The notes: a model not told the origin generated them from the letters alone. Numbered from the stretch's first letter, positions 52,411-59,266 are shown. The stretch: DNA of 64,000 nucleotides from Alistipes sp. (GCA_017936685.1 JAGBFA010000004.1:186001-250000), one strand, 5' to 3'. Program-made: numbers and translations.

Positions 52411-52596
52411 TCAGTATGTATAAGCAGTTTCCAACTCGCTTTCGTAATTCTCGAAAGCTATAAGGTTCTCTTCGTCCGTCACATCCTGATCCCAGAACAG
52501 TTCGACAAAACGCTCTATCACATCCCGCATGGCGCGGGTGTATTGTTGGAGGTATTTTACGGCCCTCGTGCGCCAATCTGTCGTTTCGTATTGCAT
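52411..52596 (-). CDS. Small protein of unknown function
   Basis: 61 residues, helical and acidic toward the end. Its stop lies one base before the start of the downstream gene. Not recognised. Confidence 0.55.
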   Translation of the reverse strand: MQYETTDWRTRAVKYLQQYTRAMRDVIERFVELFWDQDVTDEENLIAFENYESELETAYTY

Positions 52597-52622
52597 GATG
52601 ATTTATGTTTTTGATTGTTCAT

Positions 52623-53036
52623 TCAAATGTCGTTTCGATAGTCGAGCAGGTATTGCTCGAAATGGTTCTCACAAATGATTTGGTTACGGTCGGTGTCTGT
52701 GGAGAAATCATCCCACTTGTAACCGTAATCTTTCAGTAATTCTTCTTGCTCCGACCGGCTGAAATCCGTCACGTCGATTTCACCTTCTCGCCAAAGCATA
52801 TTGTCCGTTGCGAATTTTCGGACTTCGGGTACATTGTGCGCATCGTGCAGAAATTCTGTCGGGTATCCGAGATACCGCTGGTAAATCCGATTGGATTCCG
52901 TTTCAGCACACGGTAGCAAGTCACGGTGGCAGGTATTAGGCTCGCAATACCAGAATACCGTATCCGATATTTTCAAGCAGAATTGCAGTTGGTCGGGATC
53001 GGTGCATTGAATGTCCGGGTTAAGAAGCCGCTTCAT
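52623..53036 (-). CDS. Protein of unknown function
   Basis: 137 residues, acidic, with aromatic-rich stretches (FWYCEPNTCHRDLLPC). Overlaps the upstream small gene by 4 bp (ATGA). Not recognised. Confidence 0.6.
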   Translation of the reverse strand: MKRLLNPDIQCTDPDQLQFCLKISDTVFWYCEPNTCHRDLLPCAETESNRIYQRYLGYPTEFLHDAHNVPEVRKFATDNMLWREGEIDVTDFSRSEQEELLKDYGYKWDDFSTDTDRNQIICENHFEQYLLDYRNDI

Positions 53037-53215
53037 GCGATTTCAAATTGTACCGAGAAGTGGAATTCTTTTCGGAGGTGAACAATTTCCGCCATTGTTT
53101 CAGGGTCTTTCCCGTATGGGTAGAAGATTGTGAACTGGCGGGTCAGGCACCGGATGCCTTTCTTTCGCAGTTTGTACAGCAGGTACGCCCTGCGTCTGAG
53201 TTGTTTCTTATTCAT
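53033..53215 (-). CDS. Small basic protein of unknown function
   Basis: 60 residues, basic at the N-terminus (MNKKQLRRRAYLLYKLRKKG). Coupled by ATGA to the next gene. The orphan hairpin unit (53262-53391) lies 46 bp upstream of its start. Confidence 0.6.
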   Translation of the reverse strand: MNKKQLRRRAYLLYKLRKKGIRCLTRQFTIFYPYGKDPETMAEIVHLRKEFHFSVQFEIA

Positions 53216-53261
53216 TGTCGTTACATTTTTAGAGGATACATAATAATGTGACTACCGATAT

Positions 53262-53391
53262 GGGGCATGGCTTTATCCGTTCGATGTATGGTCTTCCGGA
53301 AGGATCCTGAGGCACGGCGTGTAGCCAGCGCCTCAGGATCCTGTCAAGGAAGACGAACTGAAAGTTTTCGGTCCATCACATCAAGCCTGCC
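53262..53391 (-). ncRNA. Orphan hairpin unit (eighth member of the RT-linked family)
   Basis: Box 1 GGGGCATGGCTTTAT at 53262-53276 matches the array consensus. The variable hairpin has arms GTCTTCC (53291-53297) with GGAAGAC (53348-53354) and a perfect 13-bp helix AGGATCCTGAGGC (53301-53313) with GCCTCAGGATCCT (53330-53342). A closing GGCA/TGCC pairing (53264-53267 with 53388-53391) is possible but weaker than in the array. It fills the space between genes at 53215 and 53405. Strand is inferred from the surrounding genes. Confidence 0.7.
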
Positions 53392-53404
53392 AGGCGATGA
53401 CGGC

Positions 53405-54448
53405 TTACTTCCTACGCCACTGGGCCATCTTCTTTTTGATGTCGATGCCGTTGTCGTCGAGCATCTTTTTCAGTGCGGCAAGCAGGCGCCAGCCATTGCC
53501 GTTCTTATACTCTTCGGCCTTGGCCGAGAGGAATGCGAGCGACTGGTATTTGTCCAACCGTCGCCCGTTGTCGTCGATGGCCGTACAGTTGTGAAAGCGG
53601 ATGAGGTTTTGCATCGTGTAGAATGCGCCGGCGCCCTTGTAGGCATCTATCCACGCCTTGCTTTGGGGTGTGGAGTGCTTCATCTTGAACCGCTTGTCGT
53701 TGAACTTCTTCACGGCATTGTAGAGCTGGGTGGCATTTTTAGCCGCTCCGATATGGTACGCTGCAAGACGCAGCGGGCTGTAGAGTTTGGAGTGCAGGTC
53801 CTGCACGAAGATGTTGTGGCTGCCGAGACGTTTGTAAGGAATGCCCTTGCATTTCTTGACCGGTAGGCCATCGACATGCGCTTTCAGGTGTTCGATGTAA
53901 TCTTCCGCCATAGCCGTGGCGACCTTGACGTTGAACCAGCGGTTCCTGTCCGCAAAGTTCTCGGGGTCGTTGCGCTCCATCTTCATCTGTGCACGCAGTT
54001 CGTCGAGCAGCATTTTCCACTGGTATTCAAAACCAAAACGGTGGATCATCTCGGTCACGCCGACCGGATTCCAAGCACCGTAGTCCTTGTAGGAGAGCAT
54101 GTGGAACATCTGCGCCATGACGAAGCGGCGGAACAGACGGCGGTTTGGTACGGTTCCCTTTTCGAGGATGTAATCGAAAATCGGGTCGTTGTCGTCCAGA
54201 ATCGACAGCTTGCCGTTCTTGTTCGAAGCGACATAATCGCCGCCGTTGGCTCCCTGCATAGCGAATAGGCAGCTCACGTCCACGCCGACACTGCGGAGTG
54301 CCTCGATGCGTTCGTGCGCCGTCTTGGGCAGCTGTGCCTGTTTGTTTGATGCCGTAGCAGTTTCTGCGATGGTAACTTTTTTGCCTGCGATTGCAAGTTC
54401 CGTCCCGCATGTCGGGCACGTAACATTCGTCTCTTGTTTTTTCCTCAT
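53405..54448 (-). CDS. Protein of unknown function with N-terminal zinc ribbon
   Basis: 347 residues. A short CPTCGTEL motif at 10-17 (half a zinc ribbon) is followed by a low-complexity linker and a large helical domain (about 45-345) with FRRFVMAQMFHMLSYKDYGAW and GAFYTMQNLIRFHNC. It lies between the orphan hairpin unit and the main array. Family not recognised; abundant on Bacteroidetes mobile elements to my knowledge. Confidence 0.7.
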   Translation of the reverse strand: MRKKQETNVTCPTCGTELAIAGKKVTIAETATASNKQAQLPKTAHERIEALRSVGVDVSCLFAMQGANGGDYVASNKNGKLSILDDNDPIFDYILEKGTVPNRRLFRRFVMAQMFHMLSYKDYGAWNPVGVTEMIHRFGFEYQWKMLLDELRAQMKMERNDPENFADRNRWFNVKVATAMAEDYIEHLKAHVDGLPVKKCKGIPYKRLGSHNIFVQDLHSKLYSPLRLAAYHIGAAKNATQLYNAVKKFNDKRFKMKHSTPQSKAWIDAYKGAGAFYTMQNLIRFHNCTAIDDNGRRLDKYQSLAFLSAKAEEYKNGNGWRLLAALKKMLDDNGIDIKKKMAQWRRK

Positions 54449-54450
54449 GA

Positions 54451-54921
54451 TTAAATAGTTGATTGATTATTATTCGGCTCTACCCATTGTCTGAGTATCA
54501 CCAGGTCCTTGTCTTCTTGGCTCTGCCAGAACCACCGGCCGAACTTCTCGGGATTCCATTTGAAGCCGCCGAGCAGTTGGCAGAGGATGAATAGTTCCAG
54601 CTCGATTTGTGATTTGTCGCGCCGCTCTCCATAGAGCATGTCGTCGTCACTCAATTCTCTTTCCGGCAATGCTCCAAAATAGCGGCGCGATGTACTCTCG
54701 CTGCGTTCCGACGGAATCGAGTGCTTGTAACTACGGTATAGTTCTTCCACTTTCGAGAAGAACTCCTCATCGCTGCAATGCGGTACTCCGAGAACGCCTT
54801 CATACGAGCCGTCCCGGATGACATACTTGCCGTTTACTTTGAGGCTCCGCGTTTGGAAGTCAACTTTGAAACGCGCCCCGTTTTCTACGGCACGGACTGT
54901 TTCTTGATAGATATTGTCCAT
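54451..54921 (-). CDS. Protein of unknown function
   Basis: 156 residues. N-terminal beta part (ARFKVDFQTRSLKVNGKYVI), helical middle, Trp-rich end (LLGGFKWNPEKFGRWFWQSQ). Its stop is 2 bp from the start of the 347-residue protein gene. Not recognised. Confidence 0.65.
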   Translation of the reverse strand: MDNIYQETVRAVENGARFKVDFQTRSLKVNGKYVIRDGSYEGVLGVPHCSDEEFFSKVEELYRSYKHSIPSERSESTSRRYFGALPERELSDDDMLYGERRDKSQIELELFILCQLLGGFKWNPEKFGRWFWQSQEDKDLVILRQWVEPNNNQSTI

Positions 54922-54926
54922 AGCTC

Positions 54927-55154
54927 CTACGAATTGGCCATGTCCGTTCTCCTGAAGGCGGGAATGCTCAACTTCAGGTTGTCGTTAATCAGGAATTTCC
55001 TGTCGCACTCGCAAATGATGTGGGTGTCCGTTACCCGTTTGATTCTTCGTGTAACTTCGTCATGGGAGGTGTAAGGCTTCCCGTCCTTGGTTCCGTTATC
55101 TATATCTCCCGAGATATGATACCAGTTTCCGATTTCAATGTCTTTTACGTTCAT
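54927..55154 (-). CDS. Small protein of unknown function
   Basis: 75 residues, beta-rich (VKDIEIGNWYHISGDIDNGT). First gene downstream of the hairpin array on the minus strand; its ATG is 47 bp from unit 1. Not recognised. Confidence 0.6.
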   Translation of the reverse strand: MNVKDIEIGNWYHISGDIDNGTKDGKPYTSHDEVTRRIKRVTDTHIICECDRKFLINDNLKLSIPAFRRTDMANS

Positions 55155-55200
55155 TTTTTATCTGGTTAAATTGTTTGTCATTTTATGCACTCGAATCGAT

Positions 55201-55327
55201 GACGCATGGCTTTATAGCTCTGATGAATACAGTAGGTCCTGGATCCAGAACCAGGTAATCGCCTGGTCAGGATCCAGGTAGAATACTGTATGCTAAATTC
55301 GATTCCTCGTGCAAAATCGGGCTGCGT
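55201..55327 (-). ncRNA. Hairpin unit 1
   Basis: Box 1 GACGCATGGCTTTAT. Hairpin helices: ATACAGTA (55227-55234) with TACTGTAT (55284-55291), CCTGGATCC (55238-55246) with GGATCCAGG (55270-55278), ACCAGG (55250-55255) with CCTGGT (55262-55267). Box 2 GATTCCTCG at 55301. Closing helix ACGCA (55202-55206) with TGCGT (55323-55327), differing from the consensus on both sides. Confidence 0.75.
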
Positions 55328-55350
55328 TGCCCGTAAGTCTCAATCAGGCC

Positions 55351-55495
55351 GGCACATTGCTTTATCAGGTCGATATGAGCAGCTATTCAGCTACGGACCT
55401 TGTCCATAGGCATCTAATCAGATGCCTTGGACTACGGTCCTTGATGTTATTAGCTGCACCATTAAACTCCTGACCTTGACCTTTTCACTTTGTGC
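55351..55495 (-). ncRNA. Hairpin unit 2
   Basis: Box 1 GGCACATTGCTTTAT. Helices: GCAGCTA (55379-55385) with TAGCTGC (55451-55457), GGACC with GGTCC, GTCC with GGAC, and the inner GCATCT with AGATGC. Closing helix GCACA (55352-55356) with TGTGC (55491-55495). Confidence 0.75.
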
Positions 55496-55520
55496 TAAGT
55501 TTTGCGGTTCTTAGGATTGT

Positions 55521-55670
55521 GACACGTTGCTCTAATAGGTCGATGTGTGCCGCGATTTGAAGTCCGGGCAGCGACGTCGTGTTCCTGATAGTGAATAACG
55601 ACGTCATTGCCGGGACTTCATTGCTTGCGGCATGCTGATTCTTGTCCCCTGAACCGCAGTTTTCCGTGCT
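55521..55670 (-). ncRNA. Hairpin unit 3
   Basis: Box 1 GACACGTTGCTCTAA. Helices: TGCCGC (55548-55553) with GCGGCA (55627-55632), GAAGTCC (55559-55565) with GGACTTC (55613-55619), GGCA with TGCC, and GACGTCGT (55573-55580) with ACGACGTC (55598-55605). Closing CACG (55523-55526) with CGTG (55665-55668). Confidence 0.75.
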
Positions 55671-55691
55671 GAAAAAAAATCTCATTCGGAC

Positions 55692-55840
55692 GGTACATTC
55701 CTTTATTTTCCTGATGTGCGCTGCTCTGTTCTGCTGGCCTGATATGTCCTCATCTCCGAGCGGAGATGAGGAGGTATGCGGCCGCAAGTTCAAGAGCTGC
55801 ATAACTGAAATTCCGACCTCGACTTTTGTAGCTGTGTACT
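55692..55840 (-). ncRNA. Hairpin unit 4
   Basis: Box 1 GGTACATTCCTTTAT. Perfect 11-bp helix TCCTCATCTCC (55747-55757) with GGAGATGAGGA (55762-55772), flanked by GGCC/GGCC and a GCTCT/AGAGC base. Closing helix GTACA (55693-55697) with TGTAC (55835-55839): both strands changed relative to GCACA/TGTGC, a compensatory pair. Confidence 0.75.
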
Positions 55841-55866
55841 CAGCTTCTCATGATTCTCAGAATATC

Positions 55867-56012
55867 GGCACATTGCTTTATTGCTTTGATGTACGCCAGT
55901 TTCGGAAGCCGGATGGTCGCCGTCGTATGACGTTAGGGATACGACGGCGCCGGACGGACTGTATCGAAACTCGGCATATTGAATCATATTCCTTGAATCA
56001 TGCTTTCGTGCT
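55867..56012 (-). ncRNA. Hairpin unit 5
   Basis: Box 1 GGCACATTGCTTTAT. Helices: AGTTTCG (55898-55904) with CGAAACT (55965-55971), and GCCGTCGTAT (55919-55928) with ATACGACGGC (55939-55948). Box 2 ATTCCTTGAATC. Closing GCAC (55868-55871) with GTGC (56008-56011). Confidence 0.75.
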
Positions 56013-56038
56013 AAAAAAGAAGAAGTTCTCATAATGAC

Positions 56039-56190
56039 GACACATATCTTTACTTGCTTGATGTCACCCGCGAGAGCCCAGCTCTTGAGGAGTCTGAAGG
56101 TGATGGTCCGATCACCTTCAAGACTCTCGATAGAGCTGGGTTACACACGCGGGAATCTCAAACTCATTCCTCGAACTTCTGCTGATGTGT
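56039..56190 (-). ncRNA. Hairpin unit 6
   Basis: Box 1 GACACATATCTTTAC. Helices: CCCGCG (56067-56072) with CGCGGG (56148-56153), CCCAGCTC (56077-56084) with GAGCTGGG (56133-56140), AGTCT with AGACT, and GAAGGTGAT (56096-56104) with ATCACCTTC (56111-56119). Box 2 ATTCCTCGAAC. Closing ACACAT (56040-56045) with ATGTGT (56185-56190), again changed on both strands. Confidence 0.75.
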
Positions 56191-56223
56191 TTCAGTTTCT
56201 TTCGTGCAGATGTCTGGCTGGAT

Positions 56224-56371
56224 GGCACATTCCTTTATCACTTTGATGGTTACAGGCTATTGCCAGAAGAAATCCTGAATGAAACCGGTCGATAAACCGG
56301 ATTTCACTCAGGATAATTCTGGTTAAATTACCTGTAATATGAATTCCAGCCCTTCATCAGCTTGCCGTGCA
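56224..56371 (-). ncRNA. Hairpin unit 7, next to the reverse transcriptase stop
   Basis: Box 1 GGCACATTCCTTTAT. Helices: TTACAGG (56250-56256) with CCTGTAA (56331-56337), CCAGA with TCTGG, ATCCTGA with TCAGGAT, TGAAA with TTTCA, and the inner CCGGT with ACCGG. Closing GCAC (56225-56228) with GTGC (56367-56370). On the minus strand it begins about 11 nt after the reverse transcriptase stop codon. Confidence 0.75.
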
Positions 56372-56381
56372 CTCGGCATTG

Positions 56382-57647
56382 TTACAGTGATGCTACCAGC
56401 GTGTTGTACACAGCCCGACTTGTTAGCAGTGCATTCCTCATGCAACCAATCGTTAGATAGCCGGGGATGTTGCCTCCGGTTTTGGAACGGTTTGCTTTCA
56501 CATTACGCCCACGCCCCCGAACAATACATCCGTCAGACTTGTTTCTGACATATCCCAGACCTCCGACTTTGCGTTTACCGGTTGCAACTGCCCGCAGACA
56601 ATCCATGACAAACATATTCAGTTCGTCAAGATCTTTCCGCACGTTGCATACAGGAAGAATCTGTGTCGCCCAACTGAACTCGCCGTTGCCCTTGTACAGG
56701 TAACGGTTCACGGCATGGACGGCTTTCGTCAGCGTCGTATCCCGACAACGAATCGTTCGTTGTTCAATCTCTTTCTGGAAGGTTTTGATACGGCTGGACG
56801 AGAGTGAAATCATCTTGCCTTTGATGCTGAATCCGAGAAATTTGAACCAGTTGTCCGCTGTTAGGTACTCCACCTTTTTCGGATTTAGCTTCATGGATTT
56901 CTCGGCAAGTCGCTGTTGGAGCAGTTCCATTGCCTTTTCATAGTCGGCACCGACGAAGAGCATGTCATCCGAATAGCGGACGTAGTAACCGTTCATTCGG
57001 GATAGCTCCTCGTCCAGATCGTAGAGCAGCACGTTGGCCAGCCAGCTCGCTACGGCGCAGCCCTGCTTGAGGGACTGGTAGCGGCTTTGGAGGGTGTTGT
57101 GCTCGTCGAAGTAGAGGTCCGAATGATAATATTTCCGCAGCACGTCGATTAAAGCGGAATGACCGTGTTTGGCTTCAACCTTATCGAATGCCTCATCGAC
57201 GAATTGAATCGGGACGCTGTCGAAATATTTGGAGAGGTCGGATTTCCAGCCCAGAACTCTGTTCTTTGCAGCGTTCACGATCTGATGACTGACCTCGGTA
57301 ACCACTCGGCCGCAACCTATTCCTGTCTGGTAGGACTTGCATGTTTCGTGGAGCATTTCAGGCATCAGGTCGAACAAGAGGTCGTTGGCGATACTGAGTA
57401 TCACACGGTCCATCGGCTCGTTTACATACACTGTGCGGAACTCGCCGTTGTCTTTGGGGATTTGAGCCGTATGGGGCGGCGAGATTTCGTACTTCCCCAG
57501 CATCATGGCTTCAGCCATTGCCAGCCGGGTATGTTCGTCGGTCAGTCGGATGAGCTGGTCTTTCCGGATGTCTTTGCCCACACCTTTCTCGATTGCTTTC
57601 GTCCATCGCTCGATGTCGAAAAACATTTGCAATATCTTATCTGCCAT
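56382..57647 (-). CDS. Reverse transcriptase linked to the hairpin array
   Basis: 421 residues. Reverse transcriptase motifs in order: a conserved IPKDNGEFRTVYVNEPMDRV (about 64-83), GWKSDLSKYFDSVP with the first catalytic Asp (about 133-146), QGCAVASWLANVLL (about 193-206), the active site RYSDDMLFVG (about 226-235) and a FLGFSIKG end of the palm (about 270-277). A ~130-residue C-terminal region with basic segments (GRGRNVKANRSKTGG) follows; no endonuclease or maturase domain is recognised. It is not an evident group II intron (no intron RNA ends) and not an evident DGR (no VR/TR pair seen). The hairpin units directly downstream are probably its RNA partners. Start at the ATG 27 bp after a small zinc-ribbon gene. 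Confidence 0.9.
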   Translation of the reverse strand: MADKILQMFFDIERWTKAIEKGVGKDIRKDQLIRLTDEHTRLAMAEAMMLGKYEISPPHTAQIPKDNGEFRTVYVNEPMDRVILSIANDLLFDLMPEMLHETCKSYQTGIGCGRVVTEVSHQIVNAAKNRVLGWKSDLSKYFDSVPIQFVDEAFDKVEAKHGHSALIDVLRKYYHSDLYFDEHNTLQSRYQSLKQGCAVASWLANVLLYDLDEELSRMNGYYVRYSDDMLFVGADYEKAMELLQQRLAEKSMKLNPKKVEYLTADNWFKFLGFSIKGKMISLSSSRIKTFQKEIEQRTIRCRDTTLTKAVHAVNRYLYKGNGEFSWATQILPVCNVRKDLDELNMFVMDCLRAVATGKRKVGGLGYVRNKSDGCIVRGRGRNVKANRSKTGGNIPGYLTIGCMRNALLTSRAVYNTLVASL

Positions 57648-57674
57648 TTACAAGTTAATCATATTGTTAGAACG

Positions 57675-57854
57675 TTAATCTTTGTCTTTATGCTCGGATT
57701 GCCACAGCCGATATGCTCTCTCGTTGCGTTTTTTCGGGCTTAATTTTTTGCAGGTTTTGCAAAACGCATTAAATAATCCCTGACTGATGTATTCCTCACG
57801 GGTAATAGGTTCTCCGCAGCATTCACATCTGTATTTTTTATCTGCACCTAACAT
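57675..57854 (-). CDS. Small zinc-ribbon protein upstream of the reverse transcriptase
   Basis: 59 residues, below common gene-length cutoffs. Two zinc-binding Cys pairs are visible: CECCGEPI (residues 10-13) and CKTCKKLSP (residues 32-35), in a basic protein. It starts 2 bp before the DUF3846 gene stop and ends 27 bp before the reverse transcriptase ATG, so the three genes form an operon. A nucleic-acid-binding helper of the reverse transcriptase is a guess from position. Confidence 0.65.
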   Translation of the reverse strand: MLGADKKYRCECCGEPITREEYISQGLFNAFCKTCKKLSPKKRNERAYRLWQSEHKDKD

Positions 57855-57856
57855 AG

Positions 57857-58132
57857 CTATTTGATTTGTTTGTTATCACACACGAGCACATCCCCGACAA
57901 TGTAGTCCGATACACTCGGGTGGTTTTCTTTGAAAATGCGGGTAGCCGCAGGATTGTATGCGAGGTCATTTATTTTCCCCTCTTCGTTCACGACCATGAT
58001 TTCCGTTTCGTTCAGAAATACAAGTTCGATGTCTCCGCCGACTATTGCCTGCATTTCTTTCAGCGTAAAGTCGGTCCCATTGGCAGGTTGCACCGATTGG
58101 CGCGTCCCATTTGTTTTTATGATTTCTGTCAT
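57857..58132 (-). CDS. DUF3846 domain protein
   Basis: 91 residues. The pattern FTLKEMQAIVGGDIELVFLNE (about 22-42), a later NPAATRIFKE and VGDVLVCD near the end match DUF3846, a small family common on plasmids, phages and conjugative elements, of unknown function (often thought to be anti-restriction- or replication-linked). Adjacent, without gap, to the next gene upstream. Confidence 0.8.
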   Translation of the reverse strand: MTEIIKTNGTRQSVQPANGTDFTLKEMQAIVGGDIELVFLNETEIMVVNEEGKINDLAYNPAATRIFKENHPSVSDYIVGDVLVCDNKQIK

Positions 58133-58435
58133 TTATTTCTTATGTGTAAAAGTTATTATGGTTTGACCGTCATAACCGAATTTTGCTGTTAGACCAAAAG
58201 CCTCGGCATCGGAACTGATGCAGCAGATGTCCCAGACATTTAGTTCATGGGCACAAGTTATGACAGTGTTGTTTTCTGAGATAAGCGGTGATTTGCCTTT
58301 CAGCGCAGCACCGCCGCATATTCCACGCAGGATTACTCCACGCTGGTGGGTTGTAAGTTCTTTTGTTTCCATCGGCAAATCGGAATTTGTTAAAGAATAG
58401 ATGCTATCCGAATAATCCGGTCGGAATTCGGGCAT
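58133..58435 (-). CDS. Small protein of unknown function
   Basis: 100 residues from the ATG at 58435; an internal ATG at 58372 (METKELTTHQRG) would give 79 residues and is equally plausible. Contains ICGGAALKGKSPLI. Not recognised. Its stop abuts the DUF3846 start. Confidence 0.55.
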   Translation of the reverse strand: MPEFRPDYSDSIYSLTNSDLPMETKELTTHQRGVILRGICGGAALKGKSPLISENNTVITCAHELNVWDICCISSDAEAFGLTAKFGYDGQTIITFTHKK

Positions 58436-58493
58436 ATTTTTTTGTCGGCATACGTTCTAAACTGCACGTATCCGGTTCATGCTGTTACCAGTT

Positions 58494-58631
58494 TCAGAAT
58501 CCGAAACAAGGAGCACACGGAGCCGTCAGCACGCGGATTCCGACCCAGACAAGCAAGAGCAAGCCTGCGACAAACACCGTGTTCAGAATGGCATCCTGCC
58601 GTTTGCGGGCAAAGGCGATTATCTTCTTCAT
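58494..58631 (-). CDS. Small single-pass membrane protein
   Basis: 45 residues, too short for usual gene cutoffs. A basic N-terminus (MKKIIAFARKRQDAI) and one hydrophobic helix (about 15-36, VFVAGLLLLVWVGIRVL), then a short tail with two Cys. Uninterrupted and in line with the minus-strand gene series. It could be a chance frame. Confidence 0.45.
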   Translation of the reverse strand: MKKIIAFARKRQDAILNTVFVAGLLLLVWVGIRVLTAPCAPCFGF

Positions 58632-58667
58632 GGCTTTGATTATTACGGTTCGACTACAATCGGGCAT

Positions 58668-58697
58668 AAAAAAGGCACGAGTTCTCCGCCCGTGCCT
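58668..58697 (-). terminator. Rho-independent terminator
   Basis: GGCACG/CGTGCC stem (58674-58679 with 58691-58696) followed by six Ts on the minus strand; after the 58721 gene. Confidence 0.8.
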
Positions 58698-58720
58698 GCA
58701 CCGATATATTTCACACTATG

Positions 58721-58948
58721 CTATGCCGCCGGTGTCGGCGACGGTGGTAGTATCGGCATTTTAATGATACGGCAACCCTCGTTGATGAGCACACGATATA
58801 CCCGCATGAGGTTGCGCCCGCGAAAACTGCTGACCGTTACACTTTGCACACCAGCTTCACCCAGACGCTCCAGCGTGGGTTTGGCAGCTTTGAGATGCTT
58901 GAAGCAGCCGTAACTCTCGGTTCCGGCATTGTTATATACGTCTATCAT
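58721..58948 (-). CDS. Small protein of unknown function
   Basis: 75 residues with the pattern FKHLKAAKPTLERLGEAGVQ and RNLMRVYRVLINEGC. One base separates its start from the stop of the next gene upstream. Not recognised. Confidence 0.6.
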   Translation of the reverse strand: MIDVYNNAGTESYGCFKHLKAAKPTLERLGEAGVQSVTVSSFRGRNLMRVYRVLINEGCRIIKMPILPPSPTPAA

Positions 58949-58949
58949 A

Positions 58950-59192
58950 TTACATTAGTTTTTTGAGAAATTTCCAAGCCTGCGGGCTGTATCTCCGGCA
59001 CACGAAATTCTCTAACGATTCGGTGCGTTCATATCCGCAATTCTGGCATAAGTACCGCACAAATTTGTGCGTGATGAAGTGCAGCATTCCCGTTTCATGG
59101 CTTTTGCAGCGGTCGAAGTACGGGGAGATACCGAGCGCAAAGTGGGCAGAAAAATTTTCTGCCACTTCGTTGAAAGCGATGAGTTTATACAT
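58950..59192 (-). CDS. Small cysteine-containing protein of unknown function
   Basis: 80 residues from the ATG at 59192; a TTG 12 bases upstream lies in the terminator hairpin and is less likely. His and Cys residues in MLHFITHKFVRYLCQNCGYE (about 36-55) suggest metal binding. Not recognised. Confidence 0.55.
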   Translation of the reverse strand: MYKLIAFNEVAENFSAHFALGISPYFDRCKSHETGMLHFITHKFVRYLCQNCGYERTESLENFVCRRYSPQAWKFLKKLM

Positions 59193-59202
59193 GGCATGAA
59201 AC

Positions 59203-59235
59203 AAAAAGGACAGCGCACATTTTCTGCACGCTGTC
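59203..59235 (-). terminator. Rho-independent terminator
   Basis: GACAGCG/CGCTGTC stem (59209-59215 with 59229-59235) followed by CTTTTTG on the minus strand; after the AT-hook protein gene. Confidence 0.75.
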
Positions 59236-59266
59236 TTGCTTCGATTGTATAGGGTTCGTTATGCCG

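Larger units (their letters stand above)
55201..56381 (-). repeat. Array of seven structured hairpin units next to the reverse transcriptase
   Basis: Seven units begin at 55201, 55351, 55521, 55692, 55867, 56039 and 56224 (spacing 150-185 bp). Each has, in + strand order: box 1 (consensus GGCACATTGCTTTAT), a short TGATG-containing link, a long hairpin of 65-88 nt that shares no sequence with the others, box 2 (about ATTCC-n-CTCGAAC) and box 3 (about TTTCGTGCT). Box 1 and box 3 can pair and covary between units. On the minus strand, the likely sense, the array directly follows the reverse transcriptase stop at 56382. No open frame in it has coding character. It is neither a CRISPR array (the spacers are palindromes and the repeats degenerate) nor attC sites of the usual kind. 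Confidence 0.85.

Noticed and set aside
55485..56246. Small open frames inside the hairpin array (e.g. 55485-55802, 55642-56034)
   Set aside because: They run through palindromes on both strands, have no ribosome-site context and no protein-like composition.
55201..56381. CRISPR array
   Set aside because: Regular ~170-bp spacing with conserved boxes at first looks like an array, but repeats are degenerate, the variable parts are palindromes and there are no cas genes.
55201..56381. Integron attC cassettes
   Set aside because: No RYYYAAC/GTTRRRY core sites, no integron integrase and no genes between the seven tandem units.
55201..57647. Diversity-generating retroelement
   Set aside because: No template/variable repeat pair with adenine-specific differences and no avd-like or target gene with a variable C-terminus was found; the small upstream gene is a zinc ribbon, not Avd.
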